Below, in pieces: positions 1 to 6,313 of a DNA stretch of 10,872 nucleotides (the stretch's first letter is position 1; each line of letters starts with the position of its first letter). This DNA comes from Hyphomonadaceae bacterium. GTDB taxonomy: Bacteria > Pseudomonadota > Alphaproteobacteria > Caulobacterales > Hyphomonadaceae. Below the pieces are notes generated by a model. It was not told the DNA's origin. It saw nothing but the letters and a program-made list of their open reading frames with translations, and did no database searches. The DNA is taken from positions 1 through 10,872 of the forward strand of contig JAUYSA010000050.1 of NCBI GenBank assembly GCA_030696545.1, written 5' to 3'. Position numbers and translations under genes: made by a program.

Positions 1-1
1 C

Positions 2-217
2 GTCGCTAACCGTTGTGCGACAGCGCAGCGGATTGCCGTTTCGCTAGCATCTCCGTCACTCGCCTCAAGCCGCCATCAAGATGCTGATGAGCTCGCAGTA
101 AGGCGCGCCACCCAATTGCAAACCTGGATCTTAAAAGCGGCCGGTGCTGAGCGTTTGCCCTACGCCGATGCGCTTGCGCGACGGGCGGCGGCAAAATGTT
201 ACGCTGTAACGCCATAA
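2..217 (+). CDS. Possible 3' end of an unidentified gene (partial, doubtful)
   Basis: A plus-strand frame is open from the left edge and ends at TAA (215-217), giving a 71-residue C-terminal tail. The last 45 residues look protein-like: they include DADELAVRRATQLQ, then a helix-like stretch with LKAAGAERLPYADALARRAA. I do not recognise a family. The opposite strand is also open here, as is common in GC-rich DNA, and 216 bases is short, so this may be chance. Support comes only from the amino-acid character, and from two palindromes (198-210 and 221-230) that lie at and just after its end. The start would be outside the window. Confidence 0.25.
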   Translation, partial: VANRCATAQRIAVSLASPSLASSRHQDADELAVRRATQLQTWILKAAGAERLPYADALARRAAAKCYAVTP

Positions 218-230
218 AACCCCACGTGGG
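198..230. repeat. Two short palindromes, operator-like
   Basis: GTTAC-GCT-GTAAC (198-210) is a perfect 5+3+5 inverted repeat. Ten bases later CCCACGTGGG (221-230) is a perfect 10-bp palindrome. The first has the form of a dimeric repressor site (TetR-like operators often look like this), but no regulator gene is visible and no promoter could be placed with confidence. Neither is followed by a T-run, so they are not convincing terminators. Confidence 0.3.
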
Positions 231-561
231 ATCTCGCGTCTAACCCGTTGCGAATTTGGCGCTTTCTGCTGGTTTGGCCTGTCGCTGACAGTACATAAGG
301 GCCAATGACAAAAGGTAGGGGCAGCCCTAGCAGCGATGGAATCGCTCATACGAACTGACACCGACGGCGCATTGGTTCTGGCGGCGGACGTGCGGACTTC
401 GGAACGAAACACTGCGACGCGAGGCTCTACGCGACTGGAACGGCGGCCGGCGGTTGAATTCGTCACCGCTGACGGCTTCTGAACCCCTAGGCCTTAACCT
501 GACAACGCTCCTGACCGACGGTCTTGATGGAAGAGCAAGACAAGCTTCAGAGCTCCTCCTG
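218..561. other. Stretch without a supportable gene
   Basis: These 344 bases lie between the edge frame and the stop codon of the TSUP transporter. Several short frames exist on both strands, but their translations are Arg/Ser/Pro-rich and typical of shadow frames. One plus frame (336-482, 48 codons plus stop) begins with ATG but has no clear ribosome binding site or family resemblance. The right part is the 3' flank of the transporter gene, and I see no strong terminator there. Confidence 0.5.
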
Positions 562-1302
562 TCAGAATACAAACTGTGCGACCAGATAAGCCCCGAGCAT
601 GAAGAATCCCGCGAGGAAGACGCGCCTGAAGGCGATGGGCGAAATTACGTTGCGAATCCACGTGCCGACGAACATGCCGACCAGCGCCGGAGCAAGTGCG
701 AACAGCGAAGCGAGCCCGACGCTTACGCTAAAGTCGCCGGTGGCCGCCAACGCGAGCGCCAACGCCACGGTGCACGTCATGAAGCTTATACCCAGGGCTT
801 GAACGAGACCGTCTCGATCCAAACCGAGCGCCTGAACAAAAGGCACCAGCGGAATCACGAACACGCCCGTAACGGCCGCGATCAACCCTGAGATCGCCCC
901 CACCACCGGGCCTATGCGCTGCTCCCAACGCCTAGGCAGATCGCCTCTCGAGAATGGCAGCGCGCTAGCAAGCGCGTACAGCATGATCGCTACTCCCAGG
1001 GCCGCGGTGGCGGGCCGAGCGTCGACGCCCGACAGGAGCGCCGCACCGCTCCAAGTTCCGAGGCAAATGCCGACGAGCAGAGGCCAAAGCCGACGCAACA
1101 ACGTCTGGAGTGCGGGCCCGGTGGCCGTCTGCCAGACGTTGGTCACCAACGCCGGGACGACGATTAACGCGGCCGCTTGGAGCGGAGGCATAGCCAGACT
1201 CAGAAGGCCTGTAGCCACTGCCGGTAGCCCTAGCCCAGTAGCGCCCTTGACGAGGCCACCCAGGAGAAACGCGGCCAAAATGAGCGGCAGGTCTTCGGCC
1301 AT
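562..1302 (-). CDS. TauE/SafE (TSUP) family membrane transporter
   Basis: This 246-residue, very hydrophobic protein belongs to the sulfite exporter TauE/SafE (TSUP, formerly DUF81) family, whose members move sulfite, sulfoacetate or other organic anions across the inner membrane. The family's two-fold repeat is visible. Residues about 8-36 carry a Gly-rich first helix (LLGGLVKGATGLGLPAVATG), and residues about 130-160 repeat the pattern (VVGAISGLIAAVTGVFVIPL). Seven to eight membrane segments fit the hydrophobicity, and the length is usual for the family. The ATG at 1300-1302 gives a standard N-terminus, although no strong Shine-Dalgarno is visible. It lies 209 bp downstream of the VOC gene, so it may have its own promoter. 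The substrate cannot be told from sequence. It could export an acid or thio-compound linked to the nearby catabolic genes, but that is inference. Confidence 0.88.
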   Translation of the reverse strand: MAEDLPLILAAFLLGGLVKGATGLGLPAVATGLLSLAMPPLQAAALIVVPALVTNVWQTATGPALQTLLRRLWPLLVGICLGTWSGAALLSGVDARPATAALGVAIMLYALASALPFSRGDLPRRWEQRIGPVVGAISGLIAAVTGVFVIPLVPFVQALGLDRDGLVQALGISFMTCTVALALALAATGDFSVSVGLASLFALAPALVGMFVGTWIRNVISPIAFRRVFLAGFFMLGAYLVAQFVF

Positions 1303-1305
1303 CGT

Positions 1306-1418
1306 GCTGTCAATCGAACCCCAACCGGCTACCTGCCGCGGCTCTCGCCCACCTGATTGAGGTGGCCATAGACGGTCTCTGCGTGGAGCGCGACCATATT
1401 AGCCGATTGCGGCGCTGA
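1306..1418 (+). pseudogene. Possible C-terminal remnant of a TetR-type regulator
   Basis: Between the VOC and TSUP genes the plus strand carries a frame ending at TGA (1416-1418). Its last 29 residues (from 1329) include ALAHLIEVAIDGLCVERD. This resembles the final helix of TetR/AcrR regulators, where an alanine-rich helix with an IDGL motif is common. There is no room for the rest of the gene: upstream the frame runs into the antisense of the TSUP gene. If real, it is a scar of a deleted divergent regulator. A short minus-strand frame overlaps it and also looks moderately protein-like, so the call is weak. Confidence 0.22.
1349..1365. repeat. Small inverted repeat upstream of the TSUP gene
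   Basis: CCACCT and AGGTGG form a perfect 6-bp stem around a 5-base loop, 47-63 bases upstream of the TSUP start codon. No T-run follows on either strand. It could be an operator half-site pair or a chance match inside the possible regulator remnant. Confidence 0.2.
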
Positions 1419-1511
1419 GCCGCCCAGCCCAGGCGCGACCCAAAGCGATCAACATAAGGTTAGATGGTAGTCCCGCGCCTCTTCACGTCGCGCCGATCCA
1501 TCGAATGGCAA

Positions 1512-1886
1512 TCAATATTTACTTACCTCTATCAAATTGTGGTCCGGATCTCGAAAATATATAGAGGTCATTTTACCTTCTGCGCCATGGCGATCAACTG
1601 GACCAAGCTCAATTGTTACGCCACAATCCAGAAGATGCATTTTCAATTCCTCAAGCGACCCTTCCGTAATCAGGCAAAAATCACCAGCGCCGGGTGTGGG
1701 ATGCATCGCTTTCGGATCAAAGGTGTGACCAACTTCGTGAACATTGATCTTTTGGCGTCCGAAGTGCAGCGCCGTGGGCCGGCCTCGCGTATCGACCCGT
1801 CTGAAACCCAGAGCGCGTTCGTAAAATTTGCAAGTTTCCTCGACAGAACGAACTGTCAGCACGATGTGGTCTATCCGGTCGATCAT
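1512..1886 (-). CDS. VOC-superfamily (glyoxalase-like) protein
   Basis: This 124-residue single-domain protein of the vicinal oxygen chelate superfamily is closest in pattern to the small glyoxalase-like group often annotated as 'VOC family virulence protein' (STM3117-like). Seen directly: an N-terminal IDHIVLTVRSVEETCKFY strand-helix unit (residues 5-22), then FGRQKINVHEVG (42-53), HPTPGAGDFCLIT (62-74) and the closing FRDPDHNLIEVS (111-122). Probable metal ligands are H7, a His near residue 50 and E120, by analogy with the family. The start ATG has a GGGGA seven bases upstream. The gene is visibly AT-richer than the dehydrogenase genes beside it, with a run such as AATATATAG near its 3' end, which suggests a different origin. 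VOC proteins include lyases, epimerases and dioxygenases, so the reaction is unknown. It could act as a methylmalonyl-CoA-epimerase-like helper of the acyl-CoA cluster, but nothing here proves it. Confidence 0.87.
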   Translation of the reverse strand: MIDRIDHIVLTVRSVEETCKFYERALGFRRVDTRGRPTALHFGRQKINVHEVGHTFDPKAMHPTPGAGDFCLITEGSLEELKMHLLDCGVTIELGPVDRHGAEGKMTSIYFRDPDHNLIEVSKY

Positions 1887-2041
1887 CAGGCTATCCCCGG
1901 GAAGGGCGCTGCAGCACCCGAAGTCATGGACGTCTGAGATGAGGTGTACGGCGAGCCGCCATCACCTCTCTTGGGTCGCCCACATCTCGCTGTTGGCCCG
2001 TTCCCATATCCGCTTGACCAGCCTCCCCAGGCGGAGCCTTA

Positions 2042-2065
2042 GCCTGACGGAAGGCGTCGTCAGGC
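2042..2065 (-). terminator. Stable hairpin overlapping the stop codon of crotonase 1
   Basis: GCCTGACG (2042-2049) and CGTCAGGC (2058-2065) form a perfect 8-bp GC-rich stem with an 8-base loop. The TGA stop of the crotonase gene (2060-2062) lies inside the stem. No U-tract follows in the direction of transcription, so it is not a textbook intrinsic terminator. It may be a transcript-end stabiliser, or a barrier separating this operon from the VOC gene. Confidence 0.4.
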
Positions 2066-2833
2066 GCCGATGAAGTTGGCCGGTCGGCGCTCCGCGGTTG
2101 ACCGGACGCCTTCGGAGAAATCCTGCGTTTTCCGAAGCCACTCCTGCTCGATGAGCTCGTGGTCGGTGGCCGCCTTCACGCGTTGGGCGAGGTTTCCGCG
2201 CATCGTCTTACGGGTCGACAGGAGACCGAGCGGCGAGCATTCCGCGATCTCGCGCGCCAGGGCGAGGGCCGCAGACCGCACTTGATCGGCGGGCACCAGG
2301 GCGCTCGCGAGACCCATGGCCAGGGCCTGTTCGCCGGTGACGCGCCGGCTCGTATAGAACATGAGCTCGGCGTTGGACTTCCCAATGGCGTCCGGCAGCG
2401 TGACCGTAAGTCCGAACCCAGGATGGAATCCGAGGCGCGTGAAGTTTGCGGAAAACCGCGCCTCCGGGCAGGTCACCCGGAAATCGGCCGCCATGGCCAG
2501 GCCGAACCCGCCGCCGATGGCGGCGCCGTGCACGGCCGCGACGATCGGCTTCTTGTTCCCGAAGATCCGGGTGGCCTCGACGTAGAGGTGAACCGGGGGC
2601 GGAGGCTGCTGGCCGCCTAGCTCGTTTTCGCCAGAACTGAAGTCCGCGCCGGCGCAGAACGCCTTACCCTGCGCCGCGAGCACGACGGAGCGAATTTCCG
2701 GATCGGCGTCGATGGCGTCGAGTGCGTCCGCAATATCGGTGATCAGCTGAAGATCGAAAAAGTTCAAGGGCGGGCGCTGCATCTCGAGGAGCGCTACGTG
2801 GCCGTCTTTGGTAACCGCTAGATCGCTAGCCAT
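2060..2833 (-). CDS. Crotonase-fold protein 1 (enoyl-CoA hydratase/isomerase family)
   Basis: This 257-residue protein has the crotonase fold. The frame is open 52 codons further upstream, but that stretch is basic shadow sequence overlapping the dehydrogenase gene. The ATG at 2831-2833, with AAGGAA seven bases before it, starts a normal family N-terminus (MASDLAVTKDGHVALLEMQR). Visible motifs are GKAFCAGADF (56-65), the first oxyanion-hole region, and KPIVAAVHGAAIGGGFGLAM (95-114), the second oxyanion-hole helix. The two glutamates that hydrate the double bond in classical enoyl-CoA hydratase (rat E144 and E164) align with G111 and F131 here. Simple hydratase activity is therefore doubtful; isomerase, lyase, hydrolase or another crotonase reaction is possible. 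The gene starts 31 bases after the large dehydrogenase subunit and is probably co-transcribed with it. An 8-bp hairpin covers its stop codon. Confidence 0.9.
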   Translation of the reverse strand: MASDLAVTKDGHVALLEMQRPPLNFFDLQLITDIADALDAIDADPEIRSVVLAAQGKAFCAGADFSSGENELGGQQPPPPVHLYVEATRIFGNKKPIVAAVHGAAIGGGFGLAMAADFRVTCPEARFSANFTRLGFHPGFGLTVTLPDAIGKSNAELMFYTSRRVTGEQALAMGLASALVPADQVRSAALALAREIAECSPLGLLSTRKTMRGNLAQRVKAATDHELIEQEWLRKTQDFSEGVRSTAERRPANFIGA

Positions 2834-2864
2834 TATGTCTTTCCTTGAGATAATTCGTCGACAA

Positions 2865-4013
2865 TCAGCGCAGGCCCAGGCCGCGCGCGATGATACCGCG
2901 AAGCACTTCGGTCGTTCCACCCTGGATGGTGAGCTTCGGCGCCGTTTTGATTTCGAAGTCCACGGTCTCGCGGAAGAGCTTGTCATCAAGGTCCAGCAGC
3001 GAGGCCAGCTCGCGCACTTGATGGGGGAGAAGTTGCTCCCACACCGTGCCGATGTCCTTGACGATCGCGGCTTCGACGACCGGTTCGCGACCCGCCTCGA
3101 GCATGCTGGCGACGGAAACCGACATGCGGCGCAGGGTGTGCAACTGGGCGATCAGTCGTCCAAGGCCGACCGCCACCCGCGCGTCAGGCTGGTCGCCGGC
3201 GACCCGCACGAATTGACGCAGCACATTGAAGTTCTCGAGGAAGCGCTCCGGTCCGGACCGTTCGTAGGCAAGCTCGCTCGTCGCCTGCTTCCACGCCCCG
3301 TCCAATTCCCCGATGACGTAGTGATCGGGCATGAAAGCATTGTCGAACACGACCTCATTGAACTCGCTCTGGCCGGTGATCTGCCTGATCGGCCGGCAGG
3401 TAATGCCCGGAGCTTTCATGTCCACCAGGAATGAAGTCAGTCCGTGGCGGCGGTTATCCTCGGTTGCGTGAGAAGTGCGGAACAATCCGATCATGTAGTC
3501 CGAACGATGGGCGTTGCTCGTCCATACCTTCGAGCCTTCGATAGACCAGCCTCCGTCCACTTTCGTGGCCCGCGTCCGGGCCGCGAACAGGTCAGATCCG
3601 GAGCCGGGTTCGCTCATGCCGATACAGAAACTGACCTCCCCGCGAACGATACGCGGGAGAATGTCGCGCTTGATGCGCTCATCCGCGTAACGGATCAGGG
3701 TCGGTCCGCTCTGGCGGTCGGCGACGAAGAACCGCGCCACGGGGGCGTTGGCGACCCGCATCTCTTCCGTAACCACGTAGCGCTCGAGGAAACTGCGTTC
3801 CTGCCCGCCGTAGGCCTTGGGCCACGTCATGCCGATCCATCCGCGCTGGCCGACACGCCGCGCGAAATCATCCGCATTTTCAGAGCCAGAGTCGGGGCGG
3901 CTCGGGTCGAAAACGCCGGCCGCAATCTCGTCCGCCAGGAATGCTCGAACCTCCTTGCGAAGGTCCTGGCAGCTCTCAGGGAGGCGAAGCGGGTCGAATT
4001 GGAGAGTCGTCAT
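2865..4013 (-). CDS. Acyl-CoA dehydrogenase, catalytic (alpha-like) subunit
   Basis: This 382-residue flavoprotein of the acyl-CoA dehydrogenase family oxidises an acyl-CoA to the 2,3-enoyl-CoA. Seen directly: a helical N-terminal domain (1-125), the FAD/substrate signature CIGMSEPGSGSD (130-141), a beta domain with WSIEGSKVWTSNAH (156-169), and a C-terminal helical domain ending in TIQGGTTEVLRGIIARGLG (362-380). The medium-chain-type base (in YEGT) is replaced by Gly here. E251 in LAYERSGPER sits where isovaleryl-CoA dehydrogenase and steroid-type dehydrogenases carry their catalytic Glu. The C-terminal domain lacks the FGxxxxxFQ and HGxxGFT FAD motifs, and the neighbouring gene has both. 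I chose the ATG at 4011-4013 because GGAGCGGG precedes it, leaving a 14-bp gap. An ATG at 4026-4028 overlapping the upstream TGA by one base is the alternative. Confidence 0.92.
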   Translation of the reverse strand: MTTLQFDPLRLPESCQDLRKEVRAFLADEIAAGVFDPSRPDSGSENADDFARRVGQRGWIGMTWPKAYGGQERSFLERYVVTEEMRVANAPVARFFVADRQSGPTLIRYADERIKRDILPRIVRGEVSFCIGMSEPGSGSDLFAARTRATKVDGGWSIEGSKVWTSNAHRSDYMIGLFRTSHATEDNRRHGLTSFLVDMKAPGITCRPIRQITGQSEFNEVVFDNAFMPDHYVIGELDGAWKQATSELAYERSGPERFLENFNVLRQFVRVAGDQPDARVAVGLGRLIAQLHTLRRMSVSVASMLEAGREPVVEAAIVKDIGTVWEQLLPHQVRELASLLDLDDKLFRETVDFEIKTAPKLTIQGGTTEVLRGIIARGLGLR

Positions 4014-4027
4014 CTGTCCCGCTCCCA

Positions 4028-5095
4028 TCACCGCGAGGCCATCAAGGGCCAAAGTTCATCCGCGCCCTTGCCCGCGATACGCTCGCCGAGCTTGAGGCTC
4101 CAGAACGTGTCGTTCCCGAAGTCATCACGCCATGACAGCATTCTCAGCGTGAAGCGATGCAGTATGTGTTCTTCGGTGAAACCGATGGCGCCATGCACCT
4201 GATGCGCGATGCGTGCGCCGAGCTCCGCCGCCTCGCCGGTCCGGATCTTGGAAGCTGCGACCTCGAGCAGCATCGCGTCACCTGCAAAACCGGTCGTCGC
4301 CACCGCCTCCGCGGCGGACCCCGACGCCGCTGTGGCCGCCGCCACCTCGCCGGCCAGTCGCGCGAGATTGTGCTGGATCGCCTGGAACTTGGAAATGGTC
4401 TTTCCGAAAGCGACGCGTTCTTGCGAATACTGCACCGAGATCTTTAGGGCCCTATCCAGCGCGCCACTGATCTGCAGCGCGCGGGCCGTCGCGCCCAGCA
4501 TCAGCAGGGAAAGTTGGACATCCTCGCCCGCCACGCCGACGACGCCGCTTTCGGCTGGCTGGACGTGCTCGAACACAACCGTGTCGCGAGCGTCGCCCGC
4601 CAGGTTCTCAGCAAGTTCAAGCCGGCAATCCGCCGTGCGGACAAGGGCCACCACAGGCCCATCCGGACCGGACGCTACGACCGCCAGATGCTGGACCTCC
4701 CGTGCGAACGGCACGCCTTGCGCCCGTCCGCTGATCCGCCCCTGGCCGTCCGCCGAGAGCACGTCGCCAGGCTGGGAGGGGGCCACAGAGAGCGGTCCGG
4801 GCGGCGGCGTCAGGCCCGCCTGAGCCAACAGCCATCCGGCGAGCAGCGTCTCTACCAGCGGCGCGGCAAGAGCGCTGCGGCCAGCCTCAAGAATGACGGC
4901 GAAGCCTTCCTCCAACGAGGCGCCGCCGCCGCCCGCCGCGTCGGAGACCCACGCCAACGGAAGCGCGACTTCCTCGAGGGCTGACCACAATGGCGCTTTC
5001 CAGTCGTCTCGTCCGGAAATCAGGATCGACTGCGCATCCGCGAGTTCCGCGAACATCCGGGCGGCGGTGTCGGCGACCAGATTGTCTGATGACAT
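4028..5095 (-). CDS. Acyl-CoA dehydrogenase, partner (beta-like) subunit
   Basis: This 355-residue diverged acyl-CoA dehydrogenase lies immediately upstream of the catalytic subunit in the transcript. The N-terminal half is degenerate: no MSEPGxGSD signature is present where expected (about 110-130), and it is rich in Ala, Gly and Pro. The C-terminal half keeps the FAD-contact motifs: SQERVAFGKTISKFQAIQHN (224-243) and HQVHGAIGFTEEHILHRF (298-315). No Glu equivalent to E251 of the partner is evident. This is the pattern of the non-catalytic subunit in alpha2beta2 dehydrogenases such as the FadE28-FadE29 (ChsE) type. The frame extends 19 codons upstream, but the ATG at 5093-5095 has a strong GAGGAA six bases before it and begins a normal N-terminus (MSSDNLVADTAARMF). 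The two-gene arrangement and 14-bp spacing suggest one heteromeric enzyme. That the complex forms is inference. Confidence 0.88.
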   Translation of the reverse strand: MSSDNLVADTAARMFAELADAQSILISGRDDWKAPLWSALEEVALPLAWVSDAAGGGGASLEEGFAVILEAGRSALAAPLVETLLAGWLLAQAGLTPPPGPLSVAPSQPGDVLSADGQGRISGRAQGVPFAREVQHLAVVASGPDGPVVALVRTADCRLELAENLAGDARDTVVFEHVQPAESGVVGVAGEDVQLSLLMLGATARALQISGALDRALKISVQYSQERVAFGKTISKFQAIQHNLARLAGEVAAATAASGSAAEAVATTGFAGDAMLLEVAASKIRTGEAAELGARIAHQVHGAIGFTEEHILHRFTLRMLSWRDDFGNDTFWSLKLGERIAGKGADELWPLMASR

Positions 5096-5258
5096 GCAAC
5101 ATTCCTCAATTGGCTTTTCAGCGCGCCTGTCAGTCGTCGGCGATCGCGCCAACCAGGTGATACCCTTATTATCGGGCTCCTACATCTCCAAGGGTCCCGT
5201 CCCAAAGTCGGTGGATTCTGCGATCGCGCGGGCGTTCCCCACGTGCCGGGCGCTCGAC

Positions 5259-5277
5259 AAAAAAGCCGTCCGAAGAC
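5259..5277 (-). terminator. Weak intrinsic-terminator candidate in the dehydrogenase leader
   Basis: On the minus strand a short stem closed by a cUUCGg tetraloop (GTC-TTCG-GAC, 5268-5277) is followed by GGC and then six Ts (5264-5259). The perfect stem is only 3 bp, extendable to about 5 bp with a bulge, so it is weaker than usual. It would end transcripts coming from crotonase 2, or act as an attenuator about 165 bases before the dehydrogenase start codon. Confidence 0.28.
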
Positions 5278-5317
5278 CTGTCCCTGCGAGCCGCCGACCT
5301 CCCAAAGGAGGCCGATC

Positions 5318-5346
5318 AGGCTAGCAGCGGGCGAAGCTGCCTGCCT
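5318..5346. repeat. Imperfect hairpin in the leader region
   Basis: AGGC/GCCT forms the outer stem and GCAGC/GCTGC the inner stem. They are separated by a 2x2 internal loop and capped by a 7-base loop. A CCTCC-caaa-GGAGG hairpin lies just to the left (around 5298-5311). Together they could be leader RNA structure on the minus-strand transcript. I recognise no riboswitch class. Confidence 0.35.
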
Positions 5347-5524
5347 CGGCTTGTTCTGGCAAGACCGATCGGATGCATGGCCCTTCCTCGGTTCAGCCCC
5401 CATTACGGCCCAAACGAAGAATTAAGTCGGGAAAAGATCAGACTGACCGCGGTTACGACGACGAGAGCGGGCGATGCTTAGGCTTCGGAGGATGAAGTCA
5501 CTCCACGAGTTCTCCTCGTTTCTA

Positions 5525-6313
5525 TTATTGCCCGACAAACTTTGGCGCTCTGCGCTCCCTCCACGCTTCATGCCCTTCCTCACGGTCTGCAGTCAACGCT
5601 AGCAAGTGTTGACGATAGATATCCGTCAACGACGCACTTCCTATGTTTGGATTGTCCAATCCGGACGTGATTGATTCCTTTACAAGCCGCAAGGCCAAAG
5701 GTGATTGAGAACTGAGATGTTGCGCAACTCTTAGGGCTTCCGACATCAGCAAACTATGCGGTACCACCCACTGAGCTAGGCCAATCCTCAGCGCGTCGTC
5801 GGCGCTTAAAGGAAAGCCGAGCGCGAGCTTCATGGCGTCCCCCTTCCCAACCCAACGGGCGAGACGAGCCGTACCACCGTACGCCGGCAGAATCCCGATC
5901 TGACTCTGCGGCAATCGCCATTCGGCGCAATCAGATGCAACGATCAGATCGCAGCAATATGTCATAATACAACCGATGCCGATCGCGTAGCCGTTCACTG
6001 CAGCGACAATCGGCTTGGGGCATTCGGTAAGTACGTTGAATATAAAGCGTTTGTACGCAGGAATACTCTTGATGAAATCCGCCGGCGATTTCCCGCCATG
6101 CATGGTCGGGTCCTTCAGGTTTGCTCCAGAGCAAAACGCCTTCCCGGCCTCGTCTCCGGTCAAAATCGCGCAATGAATTTCGTCGTCTTCGCCAATTTCC
6201 GCAAATCGCTCCTCTAAACCAGCGGCGAAGTCATCACCCCAACAATTACGCGCCTCGGGCCGGCTCATCGTCACAATTCCAACATGCCCACGCTTCTCGT
6301 ACATAATCGTCAT
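5525..6313 (-). CDS. Crotonase-fold protein 2 (enoyl-CoA hydratase/isomerase family)
   Basis: This 262-residue crotonase-fold protein is normal in length. Visible motifs are IVTMSRPEARNCWGDDF (13-29), GKAFCSGANLKD (57-68, first oxyanion region), CPKPIVAAVNGYAIGIGCIM (98-117, second oxyanion region) and GILPAYGGTARLARWVGKG (140-158). The positions of the two catalytic glutamates of enoyl-CoA hydratase are I116 (in GIGCI) and Q136 (in LPQSQ), so neither is kept. The true reaction may be isomerisation, C-C or thioester cleavage, or something else. The ATG at 6311-6313 has GAGGAG ten bases upstream; a second ATG three codons in would shorten the spacing. The gene follows the CoA-transferase after 64 bp, shares its lower GC content, and is almost certainly in the same transcript. 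Confidence 0.9.
   Translation of the reverse strand: MTIMYEKRGHVGIVTMSRPEARNCWGDDFAAGLEERFAEIGEDDEIHCAILTGDEAGKAFCSGANLKDPTMHGGKSPADFIKSIPAYKRFIFNVLTECPKPIVAAVNGYAIGIGCIMTYCCDLIVASDCAEWRLPQSQIGILPAYGGTARLARWVGKGDAMKLALGFPLSADDALRIGLAQWVVPHSLLMSEALRVAQHLSSQSPLALRLVKESITSGLDNPNIGSASLTDIYRQHLLALTADREEGHEAWRERRAPKFVGQ

Larger units (their letters stand above)
5096..5524. other. Intergenic region upstream of the dehydrogenase pair, with hairpins
   Basis: These 429 bases separate crotonase 2 from the dehydrogenase genes on the same strand. No protein frame here resembles a family. They should hold the 5' leader and promoter of the dehydrogenase-crotonase 1 operon. I see several small hairpins (around 5259-5277, 5297-5311 and 5318-5346). 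I also see the decamer TCAGACTGAC (5438-5447), which recurs in the palindrome upstream of the CoA-transferase. A GATAAT-like box lies near 5175 on the minus strand, but no good -35 could be paired with it. Confidence 0.5.

Noticed and set aside
454..1360. Long plus-strand frames opposite the TSUP gene (454-891, 914-1360)
   Set aside because: Their translations are Arg/Pro/Ser-rich with no family pattern, while the minus strand gives a clear membrane transporter.
2834..2989. 52-codon upstream extension of crotonase 1
   Set aside because: It is a basic, Ser/Arg-rich stretch overlapping the end of the dehydrogenase gene; the internal ATG at 2831-2833 has a good ribosome binding site and family N-terminus.
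2159..4823. Long plus-strand frames opposite the crotonase and dehydrogenase genes (2159-2620, 2808-3434, 3444-4202, 4209-4823)
   Set aside because: They are antisense shadows of high-GC coding sequence; the minus-strand proteins carry well-known motifs across their full length.
2060..5095. Naming the cluster as a steroid or cholesterol degradation locus
   Set aside because: The two-subunit dehydrogenase pattern is suggestive, but no steroid-specific gene (KstD, Hsa/Tes, ScdA-type) is in the window.
5504..5530. ACGAG/CTCGT hairpin followed by a T-rich stretch at the end of crotonase 2
   Set aside because: The T-rich side is on the plus strand, where no gene ends; on the minus strand there is no T-run after the stem.
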